Positions 61,674-64,000 of a DNA stretch of 64,000 nt are shown piece by piece. The position numbers and the translations under genes are program-made. Numbering within the stretch: the first letter of the stretch is position 1; the number at the start of each line of letters is the position of its first letter. The stretch spans positions 122,081 through 186,080 of the forward strand of contig CALLQB010000004.1 of NCBI GenBank assembly GCA_938015295.1, written 5' to 3'. The notes under the pieces are model-generated. The model made no database searches and was not told where the DNA came from. It saw only the letters and a program-made list of their open reading frames with translations. This stretch comes from an uncultured Acidimicrobiales bacterium. GTDB lineage: Bacteria; Actinomycetota; Acidimicrobiia; Acidimicrobiales; SHLQ01.

Positions 61674-62339
61674 CTAACCGAGTGCCACGCCGAGCTGTGC
61701 CAAGCGCTGGTCGAGCTGGCCAGTGCTTACCTCGCCGAAATCGACATCGACGAGGTTGGAGTTGGCGTCGTAGTAGGCCGTAAGCGGCATCGCGCCGGTA
61801 CCGCCTAGCTCGCGTGCGAACCCGCTGCCTCGACGCTTCACATCCTTCACAATCAGGCTGCTGCCGCGAACACCGGTTCGTTCGGCCATCCGTTTCCAGT
61901 TGCCGGTCTCGCTGCTATTGACGTAGATGATGTTGACGTCTTCGCCGTACTGCTCGGCTGCCCGTACGAATCTTGGCATCTCGGTTTCGCAGTTCGTGCA
62001 CCACGAGGCGAAGAAGTTGACGACGAGTGGCTTGCCAGCGAATTCGGCGAGGGTGGCCCGGCCGTCGCCATCGGGATCGTCTCCCTCCATCACGGGAAGG
62101 TCCCACGCTGCGGTATCGACGACGCCGTCGTCGTTACTGCCGAGGACGCTGGTGAGAATCAGCACGAGGCCAACAAGCAGCACGACACCTCCGCCGATCA
62201 TGGCGGCGGGCGAGAGCGACCGACGGCCCGCTACTGCATGCTGTGCGTTGCGTGTCGGCGTTGCCTTTCCTTTGGGTGGCGTGTAGCCCTTCTTCGCCTG
62301 CGTGGACTTGTGCTGTTTCGGTTTCTTCTCGTTGGTCAT
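61674..62339 (-). CDS. Membrane-anchored thioredoxin-like (TlpA/ResA-type) protein
   Basis: A 221-aa thiol-disulfide protein. A basic, Lys-rich N-terminal tail is followed by a membrane helix (about 46-66) and a thioredoxin fold with the redox pair C114-T-N-C117 in FFASWCTNCETEMPR. The cis-Pro region TGAMPLTAYYD is also visible. It should face outward and reduce or form disulfides in exported proteins, probably fed by the CcdA-like protein encoded upstream on the same strand. ATG 62339 chosen. Confidence 0.92.
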   Translation of the reverse strand: MTNEKKPKQHKSTQAKKGYTPPKGKATPTRNAQHAVAGRRSLSPAAMIGGGVVLLVGLVLILTSVLGSNDDGVVDTAAWDLPVMEGDDPDGDGRATLAEFAGKPLVVNFFASWCTNCETEMPRFVRAAEQYGEDVNIIYVNSSETGNWKRMAERTGVRGSSLIVKDVKRRGSGFARELGGTGAMPLTAYYDANSNLVDVDFGEVSTGQLDQRLAQLGVALG

Positions 62340-62382
62340 GTGTAGGTCCTAGATTTCGGTGAATTGTTGAAAGGCGAGCGGG

Positions 62383-63246
62383 TCAGCCGAGTTCGACCAG
62401 GTCACCCAAGCCGAGGGCGATCATGAGCTCCTGGAGTTGGGTCGTGACCCAGAGCAGACGGTCGAAGAGCAGCAGGAGGCCAAGCACGGCAAGAATCAGT
62501 GAAGAGATCAACACGAGTGTCGGCATGTGACGTTTCACCCAGCCGAGGGTTCGAGACAGCCGCCCGAGGAGCAGCCCAGTCGCCAGAAACGGGATGCCAA
62601 GGCCAAGCGAATAGGTGGCGAGAAGTGCCGCGCCGGTGAGTGGGCGGTCTGCGGTGGCGGCGATCGCCAAAATCGATGTCAGTACCGGCCCAATGCAGGG
62701 CGTCCAACCGAAGCCGAACGCGACGCCGGCGACCGTCGGGGCGGCACGCCCGTACTTTCCAAGCGCCGGATGAAAGCGTTTCTCCTGATACAGCCAGGGC
62801 GCTTTGAGGTACAGCGATCCGAGCATGAACAGCGCCATGGCCAGCACCAGCGCGCCCGAGATACGCGCTAAGAGGAACTGGTTGTCGAATACGAGACCAC
62901 CGAGGCTTGATGCTGACACGCCGAGCAGCGTGAACACTGCTCCGAACCCCACGACAAACAACGCTGTGTCGCGCACGACAGGAAGCAGGTTCGATCGGCG
63001 CGACTGTTCGAGCTCACTGATGTCGAGACCGGTGATTACCGAGAGGTACCCCGGAACTACAGGCAGAACACACGGGCTCGCGAAACTCACCAACCCGCCA
63101 CCAAAGGCGACAACAAAGCTCGCGACGGTGATGGCATCCGCGTTGATGGCACCAGCGTTAGAGACAAGGCCGTTAGAAACAAGGCCGTTAGAGACAAGGC
63201 CGTTAGAGACAAGGTCGATCATGAGCTGGTTGGTAACCCGGTTCAC
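62383..63246 (-). CDS. CcdA/DsbD-like cytochrome c biogenesis membrane protein
   Basis: A 287-aa CcdA-type transporter that carries reducing equivalents from cytosolic thioredoxin across the membrane. Two conserved redox Cys are seen in FASPCVLPVVPG and FGWTPCIGPVL, each in a symmetric helix block, with six or more helices in all. GTG 63246 is preferred because GGAAGAG lies seven bases upstream; the frame continues to a TTG at 63288. The N-terminus carries four near-perfect LVSNG pentapeptides that are not part of the family and are encoded by a 15-bp array. It is followed by the TlpA-like partner gene. Confidence 0.9.
   Translation of the reverse strand: MNRVTNQLMIDLVSNGLVSNGLVSNGLVSNAGAINADAITVASFVVAFGGGLVSFASPCVLPVVPGYLSVITGLDISELEQSRRSNLLPVVRDTALFVVGFGAVFTLLGVSASSLGGLVFDNQFLLARISGALVLAMALFMLGSLYLKAPWLYQEKRFHPALGKYGRAAPTVAGVAFGFGWTPCIGPVLTSILAIAATADRPLTGAALLATYSLGLGIPFLATGLLLGRLSRTLGWVKRHMPTLVLISSLILAVLGLLLLFDRLLWVTTQLQELMIALGLGDLVELG
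63159..63218. repeat. Four-unit 15-bp tandem array in the ccdA-like gene (LVSNG repeats)
   Basis: Four copies of GTTAGAGACAAGGCC, with one or two changes, between about 63159 and 63218. On the minus strand they encode LVSNG repeats near the N-terminus of the CcdA-like protein. The array keeps frame. Confidence 0.88.
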
Positions 63247-63298
63247 GCCGCGACTCTTCCAATTGAGTTTGCGATGACCGCCCTGCAAGACTGGGTGT

Positions 63299-63640
63299 AT
63301 GTGGGGAGTCGTTCGAAACTGGTCGAAACATTTCAGAAGCGAATGGATTGCGCTGCTCGTCTCGGGTTTCGTGATCGGCTATCCGCTCAACCGTGGCGCA
63401 ACGTGGCTCGCCGAACGAGAGATCGACCCCGAATCCGAGCCGCTATTCGACTACCAGTTGTGGGCCGATCGCATCTCTTCGGCGTACACGTTGGTTATCG
63501 TCGCTGGAATCATTGTTGCGGTGGCGGGTCTGGCCTATGCAACGGTCATATACAGGCGTTGTGAAGAGGGTAGTCACTGCAAGCCGTGTGCCGATCGCAG
63601 TATTGAGGTCGGCGGACGCGTGCAAGCTTGGACGCCTTGA
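63299..63640 (+). CDS. Small membrane protein of unknown function
   Basis: A 113-aa protein with two hydrophobic helices (about 16-28 and 63-83, TLVIVAGIIVAVAGLAYATVI), joined by an outward or inward loop of about 35 residues rich in Glu/Asp. A Cys-rich C-terminal part follows (RRCEEGSHCKPCADR). Divergent from the CcdA-like gene, which is 52 bases away. The Cys could matter for the thiol-redox genes next door, which is speculative. ATG 63299 chosen; no strong ribosome-binding site. Confidence 0.6.
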   Translation: MWGVVRNWSKHFRSEWIALLVSGFVIGYPLNRGATWLAEREIDPESEPLFDYQLWADRISSAYTLVIVAGIIVAVAGLAYATVIYRRCEEGSHCKPCADRSIEVGGRVQAWTP

Positions 63641-63693
63641 CAGTCGGTCGGTGGCCTGAGGCGGCTTGCGTTGCCTGGCGGCAAAACGCGACT

Positions 63694-63719
63694 GAGGCCG
63701 ACCCTGGTGGGTCGGCCTC
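63694..63719. terminator. Perfect 11-bp hairpin between membrane protein and pilin genes
   Basis: GAGGCCGACCC (63694-63704), loop TGGT, GGGTCGGCCTC (63709-63719). On the minus strand it is followed by AGTCGCGTTTTGCC, so it more likely ends the pilin transcript, but it is placed to end both convergent genes. Confidence 0.8.
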
Positions 63720-63734
63720 TGTCTGAAGTCTTGT

Positions 63735-63780
63735 CGCTGTTAGGCGAAAGGCTTGTGATTCGCTGTTAGGCGAATGGCTT
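63735..63780. repeat. 20-bp direct repeat at the pilin 3' end
   Basis: CGCTGTTAGGCGAAAGGCTT (63735-63754) is repeated at 63761-63780 with one change after a six-base spacer. The second copy reaches the pilin stop codon, so the end of the gene region has been duplicated. Confidence 0.85.
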
Positions 63781-63967
63781 AGTTGTCAACCTTCGAGGCG
63801 ATCTCGCTGAAGGATTTCGAGGCGCTCTTACCAAGAAGAGTCACTGCTGCGATACAAACAACGGCGATCAGGGCGACCAGGAGGGCGTACTCGACGAGCG
63901 ATGCGCCACGTTCGGTCTTGGTGTGTGCCTTGAGCCAAGTTGCGAGGAAGTTGTATTGAGTCATCAT
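63779..63967 (-). CDS. Flp/Fap-type pilin
   Basis: A 62-aa type IVb (Flp) pilin precursor. The prepilin peptidase site fits RG/ASLVEYALLV at about residues 20-21, with the conserved Glu five residues into the mature protein, followed by a hydrophobic helix. The product should polymerise into Tad-type pili for adhesion or contact. The secretion and assembly genes are presumably outside the window to the right. ATG 63967 (a second ATG follows at once) has AGGGAG about 12 bases upstream. Confidence 0.92.
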   Translation of the reverse strand: MMTQYNFLATWLKAHTKTERGASLVEYALLVALIAVVCIAAVTLLGKSASKSFSEIASKVDN

Positions 63968-64000
63968 GTTGGTTATTGCTCCCTAGGAGGGTTTGTGCCC

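Overview
The window is a GC-rich, gene-dense bacterial chromosome segment, most likely from an actinobacterium, possibly a marine or freshwater Acidimicrobiia (Ilumatobacter-like) member. That placement is an inference from GTG/TTG starts, ATGA/GTGA gene overlaps, a MetY plus CoA-binding protein pair, an asparaginase II family enzyme, a helix-turn-helix citrate synthase, an MMPL exporter and a Flp-type pilin. No rRNA or other taxonomic marker is present. No tRNA, CRISPR array or insertion sequence was recognised.

Layout. 1-4.9 kb: an FtsX-type ABC transporter (permease cut by the window edge), a small SHOCT-like membrane protein and an OmpR/histidine-kinase pair. 5-7.5 kb: two divergent citrate-synthase-family genes separated by a five-unit 15-bp tandem array. 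7.6-24 kb: a 5335-residue secreted repeat protein ending in eleven 154/155-residue repeats and a sortase-like tail, translationally coupled to a small lipoprotein. 24-28.2 kb: an RraB-like gene and class I ribonucleotide reductase (nrdB, nrdA). 28.7-43.2 kb: housekeeping and accessory genes, including asparaginase, two SGNH hydrolases, a 2-oxoglutarate oxygenase/MBL-fold pair, a histidine phosphatase, Lrp, ileS, a NUDIX hydrolase, YidB, a flippase and a HupE/UreJ-like membrane protein.

43.2-56.9 kb is a compact nonribosomal peptide locus. It has an acyl-CoA-dehydrogenase-like gene, a divergent free-standing adenylation protein and carrier protein, a C-A-PCP synthetase, a C-A-PCP-TE synthetase and a convergent MMPL exporter. 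The adenylation domain of the first synthetase is interrupted between motifs A8 and A9 by about 330 residues. The insert carries two zinc-ribbon CxxC pairs, a PP-loop SGGKDS motif and another CxxC, resembling N-acetyl-sugar amidotransferases and other alpha-adenine-nucleotide hydrolases. The hand-read specificity residues of the host domain fit asparagine (or aspartate). The locus may therefore activate Asn and convert its side-chain amide on the assembly line, for example to an amidine or thioamide. This is the strongest candidate for an undescribed system in the window.

57-64 kb: MetY and a CoA-binding protein followed by an unusual palindrome with two competing 3' arms, a DapA-family lyase and an FAD amine oxidase, a TlpA/CcdA thiol-redox pair, a small membrane protein and a Flp pilin. 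A second theme is short tandem repeats with a 15-bp period at five separate loci, several translated as in-frame pentapeptides (LVSNG, SPNTG, AVSTE).
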